64,000 nt of DNA from Allobosea psychrotolerans. Lineage in GTDB: Bacteria; Pseudomonadota; Alphaproteobacteria; Rhizobiales; Beijerinckiaceae. Where the stretch lies: assembly GCF_002917105.1 (NCBI RefSeq), contig NZ_PQFZ01000007.1:222098-286097 (forward strand). Direction: 5' to 3'. This document shows positions 8,808 to 18,561 of the stretch, piece by piece. The position numbers were made by a program, and so were the translations under genes. The first letter of the stretch is position 1, and each line of letters opens with the position of its first letter. A model generated the notes under the pieces. The model saw only the letters and a program-made list of their open reading frames with translations, had not been told where the DNA came from and did no database searches.

Positions 8808-10190
8808 CTATTGGGTCGCATAGATCCGTTCCCCGACCCGGATGAAATGGGTGGGGTCGTTGGGCTCGCCATTGATGCGCGTCTCGTAATGCAGATGCGG
8901 GCCCGTCGAGCGCCCGGTGCTGCCGACGAGCCCGACCACCGTGCCGAGCGCGACGGGTTGGCCCACGGCGACGTTTATCGCCGATAAATGACCGTAGCGC
9001 GTGGTGATGCCGTTGCCATGATCGATGATGACGAGATTGCCGTAGCCGCCGCCGACGCCTGCCGTCTGCACCACGCCTGATCCCCCGGCATGAACGGGAA
9101 CGCCGATCGGCGAGCGGAAATCCGTGCCGGCGTGGAAGCGGGCCTCGCCGGTGAACGGATCGGAGCGCGTGCCGTAGGAGCTGGTCATCAGCCCGGCGCT
9201 GCCCGGGATCGGCCGGAAGAACGGCACGGCGTTCGCCGCCGTCCTGAGCCGACCCAGGACCGAAAGCGTGCGCCTGATCTGCGCGACATTGCTCTCGAAA
9301 GGGCCGCCGCCGAAATCCTTGGTCTCCGGCAGCAGGTTGGCGACCTGCCCGCGCACGAGCGCAGCCGTGGGCACGAATTTCTCGGCGTCGAGCCCGACCT
9401 CGGAGAACGCCTGGCGCAATTGCAGCAGGGTCGATTGCGAGCGCTGCGTCAGGCCGTTGAGCGAACCCAGCTGCACCTTCTCGAAACGGTCAATCGCATG
9501 TTCGAGATAGGTCACACGCTCGGGCGCGGGATAGCTCGGATCGAGAATGGTGAAGGTCGATTGCGGCGCGGCGCGCTGCACCGAGGCCGCCTTGATCGGC
9601 GCCCCGCCGGCCTCGCCGAACTTCACCGGGCTCGCCCCGTCGGGCACGCGGGTCTGGTCGGCCAGCGCGGTCAGCATCGCCTGGCGCGCCTCCAGCGCCG
9701 CCTGGCGCAGCATCAGATCGGCGATGCGCCCCTCGACGCCGTCACGCTCCAATCGGGTCTGCCGGGCGAACCGGTCGAGCTGGGTACGGAAGACCACCAG
9801 CTTCTGCTCATAGGCGAACTGCATGTCGCTCTGCTGCGCGACGAGGCGGGCCGAGAGCTTGTCGCCGAAGATCAGGGCGCTGGTCGCGATTGCAGCCCAG
9901 CCAGCCAGCAGCACGAAGGCGACAAGGACAAGCGCAATCGTCGCCGGGCCAATCGTCATGGTCCAGCGCGGCCGGCCCGGCCGCGAGAGCCTGGCCGCCT
10001 TGTCGCGCTTGTCGGATTTGCCGTCGCCCGGGGTTGCGGCTTCGGCCTTGCGCATCTGCGCCTGGGCCTTCGCCTCGGCGGCAGCAACCTTTGCCTCGGC
10101 GGCAGCCCTGGCCTCCGCGGCCTTTGCCGCCTTCATCCGGGCAGCAACGCGCTCGGCCGCTGTCTGCGGTTTGGACGGGGCGGAACTCAA
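8808..10190 (-). CDS. Membrane-anchored M23 family metallopeptidase (murein hydrolase-like)
   Basis: 460 residues. The N-terminal 90 residues are Ala/Lys/Glu-rich and cytosolic. A single membrane segment follows (about 98-122, IALVLVAFVLLAGWAAIA), then a coiled-coil region about 130-180 and a C-terminal M23 (LytM-like) domain about 335-455. The zinc site is complete: HAGTDF and the GPHLHYE pair. Such proteins cut peptidoglycan cross-links or, with a coiled coil, regulate other amidases. Orientation is opposite to the T6SS genes that follow, and nothing shows that it is an effector. It is better read as a cell-wall remodelling enzyme. Confidence 0.88.
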   Translation of the reverse strand: MSSAPSKPQTAAERVAARMKAAKAAEARAAAEAKVAAAEAKAQAQMRKAEAATPGDGKSDKRDKAARLSRPGRPRWTMTIGPATIALVLVAFVLLAGWAAIATSALIFGDKLSARLVAQQSDMQFAYEQKLVVFRTQLDRFARQTRLERDGVEGRIADLMLRQAALEARQAMLTALADQTRVPDGASPVKFGEAGGAPIKAASVQRAAPQSTFTILDPSYPAPERVTYLEHAIDRFEKVQLGSLNGLTQRSQSTLLQLRQAFSEVGLDAEKFVPTAALVRGQVANLLPETKDFGGGPFESNVAQIRRTLSVLGRLRTAANAVPFFRPIPGSAGLMTSSYGTRSDPFTGEARFHAGTDFRSPIGVPVHAGGSGVVQTAGVGGGYGNLVIIDHGNGITTRYGHLSAINVAVGQPVALGTVVGLVGSTGRSTGPHLHYETRINGEPNDPTHFIRVGERIYATQ

Positions 10191-10721
10191 GGCCGGGCTC
10201 CTCCAAGCATGTCCTGGAAAACGGCGCGCGCGATTCTCTGCCGAGCCGGGCGAAAGTCAACGCCGCAACGATGCTTCAGGCTGGCAGCCCCGCCACCTGC
10301 CGAAAGGGACATGGAGCCCATTTCCTTATACGGGGGGATCTTTGACTTTACACAACGCAAAGGCAATCCGCCGCAATAGCCTCGCCAAGATACCGACGAT
10401 TGTCGATTCGGGGCGCGAATTGTCAATCGATTGCGTAATTGACATGACACGCGTCCCGTTGAAACACTCCAAGCAATCTTTCTCTAGGTTCGGCCATGTC
10501 ATCACCTTGCGACATCACCGTGTTTCCCCAGCATGCGAGGCGGCCCGGAGCGAGGTGATCCGGCGCTTCAACGCCAGGGATTAAGGACCAGGTCACGCGC
10601 AACGCCGAGAGACGCGCCAGATATGTGAATGAATTCAGGGTGCTACAGGAGAGAAGCCCCTGGACGGACTCGACCTCTCAGACTTGGCCTCTCATCGCCT
10701 TCCGCCGCAAGGAGCCCTGCC
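10191..10721. other. 531-base intergenic region with one inverted repeat
   Basis: Lies between the divergent M23 peptidase and the small gene at 10722. I see no convincing coding sequence. It is less GC-rich than its flanks around 10320-10480 and contains the inverted repeat TGTCAAT (10421-10427) and ATTGACA (10438-10444) with a 10-base spacer. It probably holds promoters for both flanking genes, but no clear -10 box stands out. An AAGGAG ribosome site at 10709-10714 belongs to the downstream gene. Confidence 0.5.
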
Positions 10722-11066
10722 ATGACCGCGACCCTGCCTCCCGAACAATCCGCCCTCGACCGCGAGATCCTCGACGAGTTGTTCGAGATCGTGCCCGACG
10801 AGTGGAACGCTTTCCTGCTTTCGGTCGAGCCGCGCAAGCTCGACGGCGACGGGCAGATCGTCACCATCGTCAACCCGGACATCGCCGGGGCGGAAATCCC
10901 CGCGACAGAGGCGATCCGCATCTGCGTCGCCAAGCTTGCGGCCTTCTTCACCCGCGAAAAGCGCAGCTGGGAGCGCCTGACCTATGCCGCCTTCGCCGAC
11001 GAGGCCGGCACCTGGCGCGTCAAGATCACCGCACCGCTGCCGCCCCCCACAGCGCCGGCCGCATGA
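10722..11066 (+). CDS. Small protein, tentatively YezG/DUF600-like (immunity-type) fold
   Basis: 114 residues, acidic, no signal peptide. Start chosen at ATG 10722 because AAGGAG ends 7 bases before it. The N-terminal helix LDREILDELFEIVPDEWNAF followed by an edge strand, and the later W-x-x-L-T-y-A-A-F-x-D-x-x-G-T-W-R-V motif (residues about 86-103), resemble the YezG/DUF600 family from memory: a helix ending 'IPEEW', then strands with 'W..f..sFd..Gk'. YezG is the antitoxin of an LXG toxin. No toxin gene is adjacent, though a T6SS cluster starts 180 bases downstream. Function is unproven and it may be an ordinary hypothetical gene. Confidence 0.5.
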   Translation: MTATLPPEQSALDREILDELFEIVPDEWNAFLLSVEPRKLDGDGQIVTIVNPDIAGAEIPATEAIRICVAKLAAFFTREKRSWERLTYAAFADEAGTWRVKITAPLPPPTAPAA

Positions 11067-11248
11067 GCGCACTGGGACCGGCCGTGGTCAAGATTAGGCA
11101 CGCGGTGCTTTCGTGCTTGTTCCGCTGCATTGCGCCACGTTACGATGCGTGAGCGCGGCTGAAATAAAGTTTGCCGGCTGCGTGACGAAGCGGGATGCGC
11201 CGCTTACGCCTTGATCTGGAATCATGACGATGGCTCGAAGGCTCGGCG

Positions 11249-12586
11249 ATGTCTTGGAACAGTAAGGTCGTCTGGGGCGAAGGACTTTTTCTGCGGCCGC
11301 ATCATCTGCAGCAGGCGGACCGCTATCTCGAAAACCTCGTCGATGCGCGCACGCGCTTCGTCACGCCTTACCCCTGGGGCTTTTCGACTCTCGAGATCGA
11401 CCGCGACCTTGCCCAGCAGAGCCGCTTCGGCCTGCGCCGCGCGGCCGGCATCCTGCCTGACGGCACGCCCTTCGACATTCCCGCCCACAGTCCCCTGCCC
11501 GCTCCCATCGACGTGCCGGACGCCGCCGCCAAGCAGTTGCTCTGGCTGACCATGCCGGTCGCGGCAGCCAATACGCGCGAGGTCGACGAGCCGACGAGCG
11601 CCACCGCCAGTCGCTATGTCACCGCCAGTGAGATGCTGATCGACTCGACGGCCGCCATGCGCGTCGAGGAGGAGATCGACGTCGCCTATCCCCGACTCGG
11701 CTTCGATCTGCGCAAGACCACCAAGCCCGGCTATGTCAGCTTGCCGATCGCCCGCATCGTCGAGGTGCGCGACAAGACCATCGTCTTCGACGACAAATTC
11801 ATCCCGCCGGTGCTGATCGCCTCGGCCTATCCCGCGATCGACGGCTGGATCGACCGCGCCATCGGCTGGATCGAGGCCAAGCTCGAGGAGCTGGCGCGCT
11901 ATGCGGCGGATCCGACGGCCGGCGGCGGCCTGCAGAGCGCCGATTTCTTCGTGCTGCAATTGCTCAACCGGCACCTGCCGGTGCTGCAGCATTTCCGGCA
12001 TTCGCGCTATATCCATCCCGAGCGGCTCTATGAGGAGTTCGTGCGAATGGTCGGCGAACTCGCGACCTTCGCCACGCCGGAGCGCCGGGCGCGGACCTAT
12101 CCGCGCTACGACCACGACAATCTCGAACTCGTCTTCGAGCCAATCCTGCGCGACCTGCAGGATTTCCTCAGCGCCAGGCTCGGCCGCCGTGCCATCCGGC
12201 TCGAACTGATCGAGCGCGCGCCCAACGCCTTCGTCTCGACGATCCGCGACCGCAGCCTGTTCCGCAACGCCAATTTCGTGCTGGAAGTCGCGGCACGCCG
12301 ACCCCTGATCGAGATCCAGCTGCAATTCCCGCAGCTCTTCAAGATCGGCCCGAACACGAAGATGAACGACATCGTCAACGCCCATCTGCCGGGCGTCGGG
12401 CTCAATCACATTCCGACCCCGCCGCCGCAGATCCGCGCGGTCGCGGACCATGTCTACTTCCTACTGGACAAGAACTCTCCACTCTGGCCTGAATTCAGCA
12501 CGGCAAACGCGATCGGCCTGCATTTCTCGGGCGACTGGCCGGAACTGCAGCTCGATCTCTGGGCGATCCTCGGAGACAGGCGATGA
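11249..12586 (+). CDS. tssK: T6SS baseplate protein TssK
   Basis: 445 residues. TssK (ImpJ/VasE) is the trimeric adaptor that docks the phage-like baseplate to the TssJLM membrane complex. The N-terminal signature WGEGLFLRPHHLQQADRY is diagnostic of the family, and the protein is full length. It opens the first T6SS transcription unit. Its last four bases, ATGA, overlap the start of tssL, which implies coupled translation. No strong promoter consensus can be named in the 180-base upstream gap. Confidence 0.95.
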   Translation: MSWNSKVVWGEGLFLRPHHLQQADRYLENLVDARTRFVTPYPWGFSTLEIDRDLAQQSRFGLRRAAGILPDGTPFDIPAHSPLPAPIDVPDAAAKQLLWLTMPVAAANTREVDEPTSATASRYVTASEMLIDSTAAMRVEEEIDVAYPRLGFDLRKTTKPGYVSLPIARIVEVRDKTIVFDDKFIPPVLIASAYPAIDGWIDRAIGWIEAKLEELARYAADPTAGGGLQSADFFVLQLLNRHLPVLQHFRHSRYIHPERLYEEFVRMVGELATFATPERRARTYPRYDHDNLELVFEPILRDLQDFLSARLGRRAIRLELIERAPNAFVSTIRDRSLFRNANFVLEVAARRPLIEIQLQFPQLFKIGPNTKMNDIVNAHLPGVGLNHIPTPPPQIRAVADHVYFLLDKNSPLWPEFSTANAIGLHFSGDWPELQLDLWAILGDRR

Positions 12587-14166
12587 CCGAGCCCAAAGAC
12601 CCGTTCGAACCTGCCTACAACCCCAATGAGCGCACGGTCGTGCGGCCCAATCCCGGGGGCAGGCGCCCGGTCGCGCCGAGCCCGCCCAGCTCGCAGCCCG
12701 AGCAGCCGGGCCCGTTCACGCCGTCGGCCTATCCGCCCCCGCCCGCCTCCTACCATCCGGCCTCGGGCTACCAGCCGCCGCCGAGCTACCCGCAGGCAGA
12801 CCCCAACGCCGCCGCGCAGGACGCCTGGGCCGATGCGCCGCGCCAGAGCTATCCGCAGCCGGCCCCGCCGCCCTACCAGCCGCCACCGGCGCAGAGCTAC
12901 GCTCCCCCGCCCCAATCCGCGCCGCAACCGCAAGCACCAGGCTCCGTGCCGCAGGTCGCGCCGCGCGAGATGCCGGTGGCGCCCAATGAAAATCCGATCA
13001 TGAGCGCGGCCGCGCCGATCCTGTCGATCCTCGGGCGCCTGCGCGTGGCCCTGGCCTATGCCTCGTTCAGCCAGTTGATGGACCAGGTCGCCGGCGCGAT
13101 CCAGCGCTTCGAGGCCGACGTCACCGGCGCCGGCATCGGCCAGGAGCAGGCCAAGCAGGCGAAGTACACGCTCTGCGCCACCGCCGACGACATCGTCCAG
13201 AACATCCCGGCGCAGGATCGCCAGCTCTGGACCCAGTACAGCATGCTGAGCCGCTTCTTCGGCGAGCGCACCGGCGGCATCCGCTTCTTCGAGGAGCTCG
13301 ACCGGGCCAAGCAGGACCCGATCCTGAACTACAACTTGCTGGAGCTGCAGCACGCCTGCCTGGCGCTGGGCTTCCAGGGCGTGCACCGGACCTCGGCCGG
13401 CGGCCAGGCGACCTTGCAGACGATCCAGCGCAATCTCTACGAGACGCTGCGGCGCGTGAAGCAGCGCGTCAATCAGGAGCTTTCGCCGCGCTGGCAGGGC
13501 CAGGACATGGCGGCACGCGGCACGACCGTGCGCATCCCGTTCTGGGCGATGGCCTCGCTCGCAGGCCTCCTGCTGCTCGCCATGTACCTGACCCTGCGCT
13601 CGCTCCTGAGCTCCGGCAGCGATGCGGTGATCGACGATGTCGGCCGCATCTTCCCCACGACCGACGTCTCGATCGAGCGGCGCGTCGTCCAGCCGATCAA
13701 GCCCACGCCTCCGCCGCCGATCAAGACGACGCAGCTCGAGCGCATCCGCGCGGCGCTGGCGACCGAGATCGGTGAGCAGAAACTGGCGGTGGATTCCGTC
13801 TCGACCGGCATCATCGTGCGCGTCAACAGCTTCGCCTCCTTCGAGCCCGGGAAGGCGACGGTGATCGACGCCTTCCGCCCGCTCGCCAAGCGCATCGCGC
13901 AGACGCTGGAGAAGGAGCCCGGCCAGATCAGGGTCACCGGCCATTCCGACAACACGCCGATCAAGACCGTGCGCTTCGCCAACAACTACGAATTGTCGGT
14001 CGAGCGCGCCAAGGCCGTCGGGGTCCTCCTCGCGGAGGATCTCAGCGACAAGAAGCGCATCCTCCCCGACGGCAAGGGCGACACCGCCCCCATTGCCTCG
14101 AACGATACGATCGAAGGTCGCGCGCGCAACCGGCGCGTCGACGTGCAGATCCCGCATGAACGCTGA
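12583..14166 (+). CDS. tssL: T6SS membrane protein TssL fused to a C-terminal OmpA-like domain
   Basis: 527 residues. The N-terminal 135 residues are Pro/Gln/Tyr-rich and disordered, and begin with NERTVVRPN around Thr18, a possible PpkA target. The DotU/IcmH domain spans about 140-310 (CATADDIVQNIP, FFEELDRAKQDP). A single membrane helix follows at about 317-340. The periplasmic OmpA-like domain occupies about 395-525 (FEPGKATVIDAFRPL, GHSDNTPI, NYELSVERAKAV, RNRRVDV). The OmpA part should bind peptidoglycan and anchor the complex, which fits the absence of tssJ. Overlaps tssK by 4 bases, with tssM 18 bases downstream. Confidence 0.95.
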   Translation: MTEPKDPFEPAYNPNERTVVRPNPGGRRPVAPSPPSSQPEQPGPFTPSAYPPPPASYHPASGYQPPPSYPQADPNAAAQDAWADAPRQSYPQPAPPPYQPPPAQSYAPPPQSAPQPQAPGSVPQVAPREMPVAPNENPIMSAAAPILSILGRLRVALAYASFSQLMDQVAGAIQRFEADVTGAGIGQEQAKQAKYTLCATADDIVQNIPAQDRQLWTQYSMLSRFFGERTGGIRFFEELDRAKQDPILNYNLLELQHACLALGFQGVHRTSAGGQATLQTIQRNLYETLRRVKQRVNQELSPRWQGQDMAARGTTVRIPFWAMASLAGLLLLAMYLTLRSLLSSGSDAVIDDVGRIFPTTDVSIERRVVQPIKPTPPPPIKTTQLERIRAALATEIGEQKLAVDSVSTGIIVRVNSFASFEPGKATVIDAFRPLAKRIAQTLEKEPGQIRVTGHSDNTPIKTVRFANNYELSVERAKAVGVLLAEDLSDKKRILPDGKGDTAPIASNDTIEGRARNRRVDVQIPHER

Positions 14167-14184
14167 CCTGAGGCGGAGGCGCTC

Positions 14185-17100
14185 GTGACCCTGGCAATCT
14201 GGTTGCGCATCATCATCAGCCTGATCGGGCTTGCCGCCTTCGGCGCGCTGGTCTGGTTCGCCAGCCCGTTGATCTCCATCGCCGGCATCTATCCGTTCGA
14301 TTCCGAATGGGTGCGCTTCGCCATCATCGCGGTGGTGTCGCTCATCGTGCTCGGCCTGCTGGTCTGGGGCATCATCCGGCGCAGGCGCGAGGCAGCGGCG
14401 CTGGAGCAGGGCCTGGCCGATGCCGCCGTCGATGAAGGCGATGGCGACGTGCTGGGCGAGCGCATGGCGGACGCGCTGCTGACGCTGAAGAAATCTGCCG
14501 GCTCGAGCGCCAACTATCTCTACGAGCTGCCCTGGTATGTGCTGATCGGCCCTCCGGGCTCCGGCAAGACCACGGCCCTGGTCAATTCGGGGCTGAAATT
14601 CCCGCTCGCCAAGGGCGGCGCGCCATCCGCCGTCGCCGGCGTCGGCGGCACACGCTATTGCGACTGGTGGTTCACCGACGACGCCGTGCTGATCGACACG
14701 GCCGGCCGCTACACCACGCAGGATTCCGACGCCTCGGCCGACCGCAAGAGCTGGCTCTCCTTCCTTGACCTGCTCAAGAAGAACCGGCCGAACCAGCCGA
14801 TCAACGGCGTCATGCTCGCGATCAGCATCGAGGATGTACTGACCGCATCGCCCGCCGAACTCAACGCCCATTCCGATGCGATCCGGGCGCGGCTGACCGA
14901 GTTGCACGACAATCTCAAGGTCGATTTCCCGGTCTATGCCCTGTTCACCAAGATGGACCTTGTCTCCGGGTTCATGGAGTATTTCCAGCATCTGAACGAG
15001 GCCTCGCGGCGCGTGGTCTGGGGCCATACCTTCCAGACCGACGACAAGACGCTGAACATGATCAGCGAAGTGCCCGACGAGTTCGACGCGCTGGTGGAGC
15101 GCCTCAATTCCGAACTGCCCGACCGGCTCCAGGAAGAGCCCACGCCCAGCGCGCGTGTGCAGATCTTCGGCTTCCCGACCCAGATGGCGGCGGTGAAGAC
15201 CCCGATCATCGAGTTCCTCAACCGTATCTTCGAGCCGACACGCTATCATTCGCGCGCGACCCTGCGCGGCTTCTATTTCACCTCGGGCACGCAGCAGGGC
15301 ACGCCGATCGACCAGCTGATCGGTGCGATGGCGCGCAATTTCGGCGCGAACCAGGTTGCCGCCGCGGCAATGTCGGGCTCGGGCAAAAGCTTCTTCCTCA
15401 CCGATCTGATCACCAAGGTGGTGATCGGCGAATCCGCCTGGGTCTCGACCGACCGCAGGGCGGTGCGCCGCGCCTTCGCCCTGAAGGCGGCCGCCTATAG
15501 CGTGCTCGCCCTGGTCACGCTGGGCGGGGCGGCGGCGTGGTGGACGAGCTACAACCGCAATGTCGACCTGATCGCCGAGACCAACGACCAGACCAAGACC
15601 TTCGTGGCGACCGCGGCCCCGATCATCCAGGAGCCGACCGTCGCCGATCGCGATCTGGAGAAGATCGTGCCGCTGCTCGACGCATTGCGCGCCCTGCCCG
15701 CCGGCTATGCGCAGGAGGGCGTCTCGCCGCCCCTGCAGGCGACCTTCGGCCTGAGCCAGTGGGATCGGCTCGGCGCGTCCTCGGAGGCGGTCTACAAGAC
15801 CGGGCTGGAGCGCCTGCTGCGCTCGCGCCTGATCTTCCGCATGGAAGAGCTGATCGAGGCCAACCGCTCGCGGCCCGACTTCATCTACGAGGCGCTCAAG
15901 GTCTATCTCATCCTCGGCGGCCGCCAGAAGATGGACGAGGATCTGATCCTGCTCTGGATGCGGCGCGACTGGGTCGACAATCTCTATCAGGGCGCCGCCA
16001 ATGCGCGCCTGCGCGAGGAGCTCAGCCAACACCTGACGGCGATGCTGCGCCTGCCCGATTCCGGCGGCGCCGGCACGCTGACGCTCAACGAGCCATTGAT
16101 CGAGGAGGCCCAGAAGACGCTGGCGCGGTTGAGCCTGGCCGAGCGTGCCTATCAATTGCTGCGCGTCCAGGCACGCGCCTCGCCGGGCAAGCCCGACTGG
16201 ACCGCCGCCGCCAAGGGCGGCGCCGACGCCAAGCTCGTCTTCGAGGGCCCCCGCGGCGGCGAGCTCGAGAATGTCCGCGTCCCGTTCTTCTACACCTATG
16301 CCGGCTTCCATGAGGGCTTCATCGGCCGCTTGCGCGACGTCGCCAAGCAGATCGAGGAGGAGCGCTGGGTGCTGGGCACGGCCGGCGACCAGAGCGCCGT
16401 CTCGGATCAGTACGAGGCGCTGCCGCGCGCCTTGCTGGAGCTTTACGCCAAGGACTTCATCGCCTCCTGGCAAGGCGCGATGGCGGCGCTGCGCTTCCGG
16501 CCGCTGCTCGCCAACAAGCCGCAATATCCGGCGCTCAGCGCGGCGTCGGCCGTCACGTCGCCGCTGAAGCAGGTGCTGGAATCGATCCGCGACGAGACCA
16601 AGCTCACCCGTGAGCGCCCGGCGCCGGCCGGGCAGACCGCGACGCAATCGGCAGGCGGCTCCTTGAGCCAGGCGCAGCAGGCGCAGAACCTGGCGCAGCG
16701 GCTCGGCGTCAATACGGGCAGCGCCTCGACGACGCTGTCGCGCATGGATATCGCGCTCAAGGCGATGGAAAAGCCCAACACCGCCAGCGGCGAGCAAGCG
16801 CCGGGTGCGACCATCGAGGCGGCCTTCAAGCCGTTCCACCAGTTATTCGAGGGCGAGCAGGGCCGCCGGCCGATCGACCAGGTGCTGCTCGCCTTCTCCG
16901 AGGTGAACCAGAATCTGCGCCTGCTCGCGACCAACCCGGCGCTGGCGCCGCAGGTCAACGCCACCTTGCCCGGGCAGATCCAGACCTTGCGCAACAGCGC
17001 CAACCTGATCCCGCAGCCCTTTTCCGGCCTGATCCAGACCGCTGCCACGAGCTTCGAGAATGAACTGACCGGCAGTTCGGTCTCGCAGCTCCTGCAGGAC

Positions 17101-17808
17101 CTGCGCTCGCAGGTCACCGCGACCTGCAACCTGATCGTCACCAACCGCTACCCCTTCGCGCGCGGCAGCGACCGCGACGTGCCGCTGGCCGATTTCGGCC
17201 GGCTCTTCGGCACGGGCGGCATCATGGACAAGTTCTACACCACCAATCTCGCGCCGCTGGTCGACACGTCCAAACCCGAATGGGCCTTCAAGCAGAACAT
17301 CAGCGTGGCGCGCTCGCTGCCGCCCGCCGCGCTCAAGGAGTTCCAGCGCGCCGCCGACATCAAGGACGCGTTCTTCGGCACTGGCGGCAACATGCCCTCC
17401 TTCACCATGGCGATCACGCCGCAGCCGGCGGCGAGCTCCGGCTCCGCGCCGACGATCAAGCTCGACATCAGCGGCGTCGCCGTGGTGGCGCAGGCCGGCG
17501 GCGGGCCGACGCCGGTGGTCTGGCCGGGCCCTGCCGGGCTCGACCGCACGGTGATTTCGAGCCAGACCACGAGCACAGGGCTGTTTGGCGGCGTGACCAG
17601 CAGCCCACCCGTCTTCGGACCGGAGAAGCGCGGCCCCTGGGCCTTCTTCCGCTTCCTCGACCTCGGCTCGGTGACGAAGCGCGGGGAGGCCCTGGTCGCC
17701 AGCTACTCCGTCGGCGGCCAGTCGATTTCCTACCAGATCAATGTATCGTCCCTGAAGAACCCGCTGACATTGCCGGCCCTGCGGGAATTCAGATGTCCGG
17801 GAGGCTGA
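14185..17808 (+). CDS. tssM: T6SS membrane-complex protein TssM (IcmF family)
   Basis: 1207 residues from a GTG start at 14185, preceded by GGCGGAGGCG. Two N-terminal membrane helices (about 4-33 and 45-65), a cytosolic NTPase-like domain with Walker A GPPGSGKTT at about 122-130 and DTAGR near 173, a third membrane helix about 432-452, and a long periplasmic part. TssM forms the trans-envelope channel with TssL. The Walker motif is intact, unlike in some IcmF proteins, so nucleotide binding is plausible. The gene sits between tssL and tagF with very short gaps. Confidence 0.96.
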   Translation: MTLAIWLRIIISLIGLAAFGALVWFASPLISIAGIYPFDSEWVRFAIIAVVSLIVLGLLVWGIIRRRREAAALEQGLADAAVDEGDGDVLGERMADALLTLKKSAGSSANYLYELPWYVLIGPPGSGKTTALVNSGLKFPLAKGGAPSAVAGVGGTRYCDWWFTDDAVLIDTAGRYTTQDSDASADRKSWLSFLDLLKKNRPNQPINGVMLAISIEDVLTASPAELNAHSDAIRARLTELHDNLKVDFPVYALFTKMDLVSGFMEYFQHLNEASRRVVWGHTFQTDDKTLNMISEVPDEFDALVERLNSELPDRLQEEPTPSARVQIFGFPTQMAAVKTPIIEFLNRIFEPTRYHSRATLRGFYFTSGTQQGTPIDQLIGAMARNFGANQVAAAAMSGSGKSFFLTDLITKVVIGESAWVSTDRRAVRRAFALKAAAYSVLALVTLGGAAAWWTSYNRNVDLIAETNDQTKTFVATAAPIIQEPTVADRDLEKIVPLLDALRALPAGYAQEGVSPPLQATFGLSQWDRLGASSEAVYKTGLERLLRSRLIFRMEELIEANRSRPDFIYEALKVYLILGGRQKMDEDLILLWMRRDWVDNLYQGAANARLREELSQHLTAMLRLPDSGGAGTLTLNEPLIEEAQKTLARLSLAERAYQLLRVQARASPGKPDWTAAAKGGADAKLVFEGPRGGELENVRVPFFYTYAGFHEGFIGRLRDVAKQIEEERWVLGTAGDQSAVSDQYEALPRALLELYAKDFIASWQGAMAALRFRPLLANKPQYPALSAASAVTSPLKQVLESIRDETKLTRERPAPAGQTATQSAGGSLSQAQQAQNLAQRLGVNTGSASTTLSRMDIALKAMEKPNTASGEQAPGATIEAAFKPFHQLFEGEQGRRPIDQVLLAFSEVNQNLRLLATNPALAPQVNATLPGQIQTLRNSANLIPQPFSGLIQTAATSFENELTGSSVSQLLQDLRSQVTATCNLIVTNRYPFARGSDRDVPLADFGRLFGTGGIMDKFYTTNLAPLVDTSKPEWAFKQNISVARSLPPAALKEFQRAADIKDAFFGTGGNMPSFTMAITPQPAASSGSAPTIKLDISGVAVVAQAGGGPTPVVWPGPAGLDRTVISSQTTSTGLFGGVTSSPPVFGPEKRGPWAFFRFLDLGSVTKRGEALVASYSVGGQSISYQINVSSLKNPLTLPALREFRCPGG

Positions 17809-17814
17809 GGCAGG

Positions 17815-18561
17815 ATGCACTGCGCCCTTTTCGGCAAGCTACCGGCCAAGCGTGATTTCATCGCGGTGAACATGCCGCGCGAACTCCTGCGCTTCTGGGA
17901 GATCTGGCTGCAGGGCGGCATGGCGGCCAGCATCCAGGCCCTCGGGCCGGGCTGGAAGGAGGCCTATCTCAGCGCGCCGATCTGGCGCTTCTGGCTCGGC
18001 CGCTCGCATCTCGGCAGCGAGGTGCTCGGCGCCTTCATGCCCTCGCTCGACGGCGTCGGCCGCTACTTCCCGCTCGCCATCCTGGCGATGGCGCCTGAGA
18101 GCCAGGCCTTCGCGGCGCCGACGGAGAACGCGCAGGCAGCCTGGTTCGAAAGCGCCGAAGCCTTCCTGCTCGACACGCTGGAGCCAGACGCTGCCTATGA
18201 GGCAACGCTCGCCGCGCTCGAAAGCCTGCCCTTGCCCGAGAGCGTCGCGCGCGACACGCAGCCCGCGATCGTCGCCGCCAATCGAGGACTGCTCGGCGTG
18301 AGCGGCGACGCCGCGACCGAGATTCCGGCCTTGCTGGCGCGGCTCGAACGGTCGGACAAGGCCGCCCGCCAGGCGGCAGGCTCCTGGTGGTGGAGCATTG
18401 GCGGCGACAGGTTTCCAGCGCTTGCGCTCTGTGCGGAACGGTTGCCGGAGGCACAGCATTTCACGCTGATGCTGACGGGCCCGACCGCCGGTCCGGAAAG
18501 CGGCGGCACTGATGCGAGCGGCGAGAGCGCACAACCGGCCAGGATCGGAGTCGAGCCCTGA
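17815..18561 (+). CDS. tagF: T6SS-associated protein TagF
   Basis: 248 residues. TagF (ImpM, DUF2094) is a post-translational repressor of T6SS; in Pseudomonas aeruginosa it restrains assembly by a route separate from PpkA. The N-terminal signature FGKLPAKRDFIAVNMPREL and the WSIGGD block near 205 are typical of the family. It starts 6 bases after tssM and its TGA overlaps the start of pppA by one base, so it is translated within the same operon. In Agrobacterium TagF is fused to PppA; here the two are separate, adjacent genes. Confidence 0.92.
   Translation: MHCALFGKLPAKRDFIAVNMPRELLRFWEIWLQGGMAASIQALGPGWKEAYLSAPIWRFWLGRSHLGSEVLGAFMPSLDGVGRYFPLAILAMAPESQAFAAPTENAQAAWFESAEAFLLDTLEPDAAYEATLAALESLPLPESVARDTQPAIVAANRGLLGVSGDAATEIPALLARLERSDKAARQAAGSWWWSIGGDRFPALALCAERLPEAQHFTLMLTGPTAGPESGGTDASGESAQPARIGVEP

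Noticed and set aside
8808..10190. M23 peptidase as a T6SS effector
   Set aside because: It is anchored by a membrane helix, faces away from the T6SS genes and has no linked immunity gene; a wall-remodelling role is simpler.
11090..11115. Possible sigma-54 promoter before tssK (GGCACG then GC)
   Set aside because: The GG and GC pairs are 8 bases apart rather than the required 10, so it does not meet the -24/-12 rule.
12454..16839. Very long reverse open frame (1461 codons) across tssL and tssM
   Set aside because: It is antisense to well-recognised T6SS genes, is Arg/Gly-rich without domains, and is a normal by-product of high GC content.
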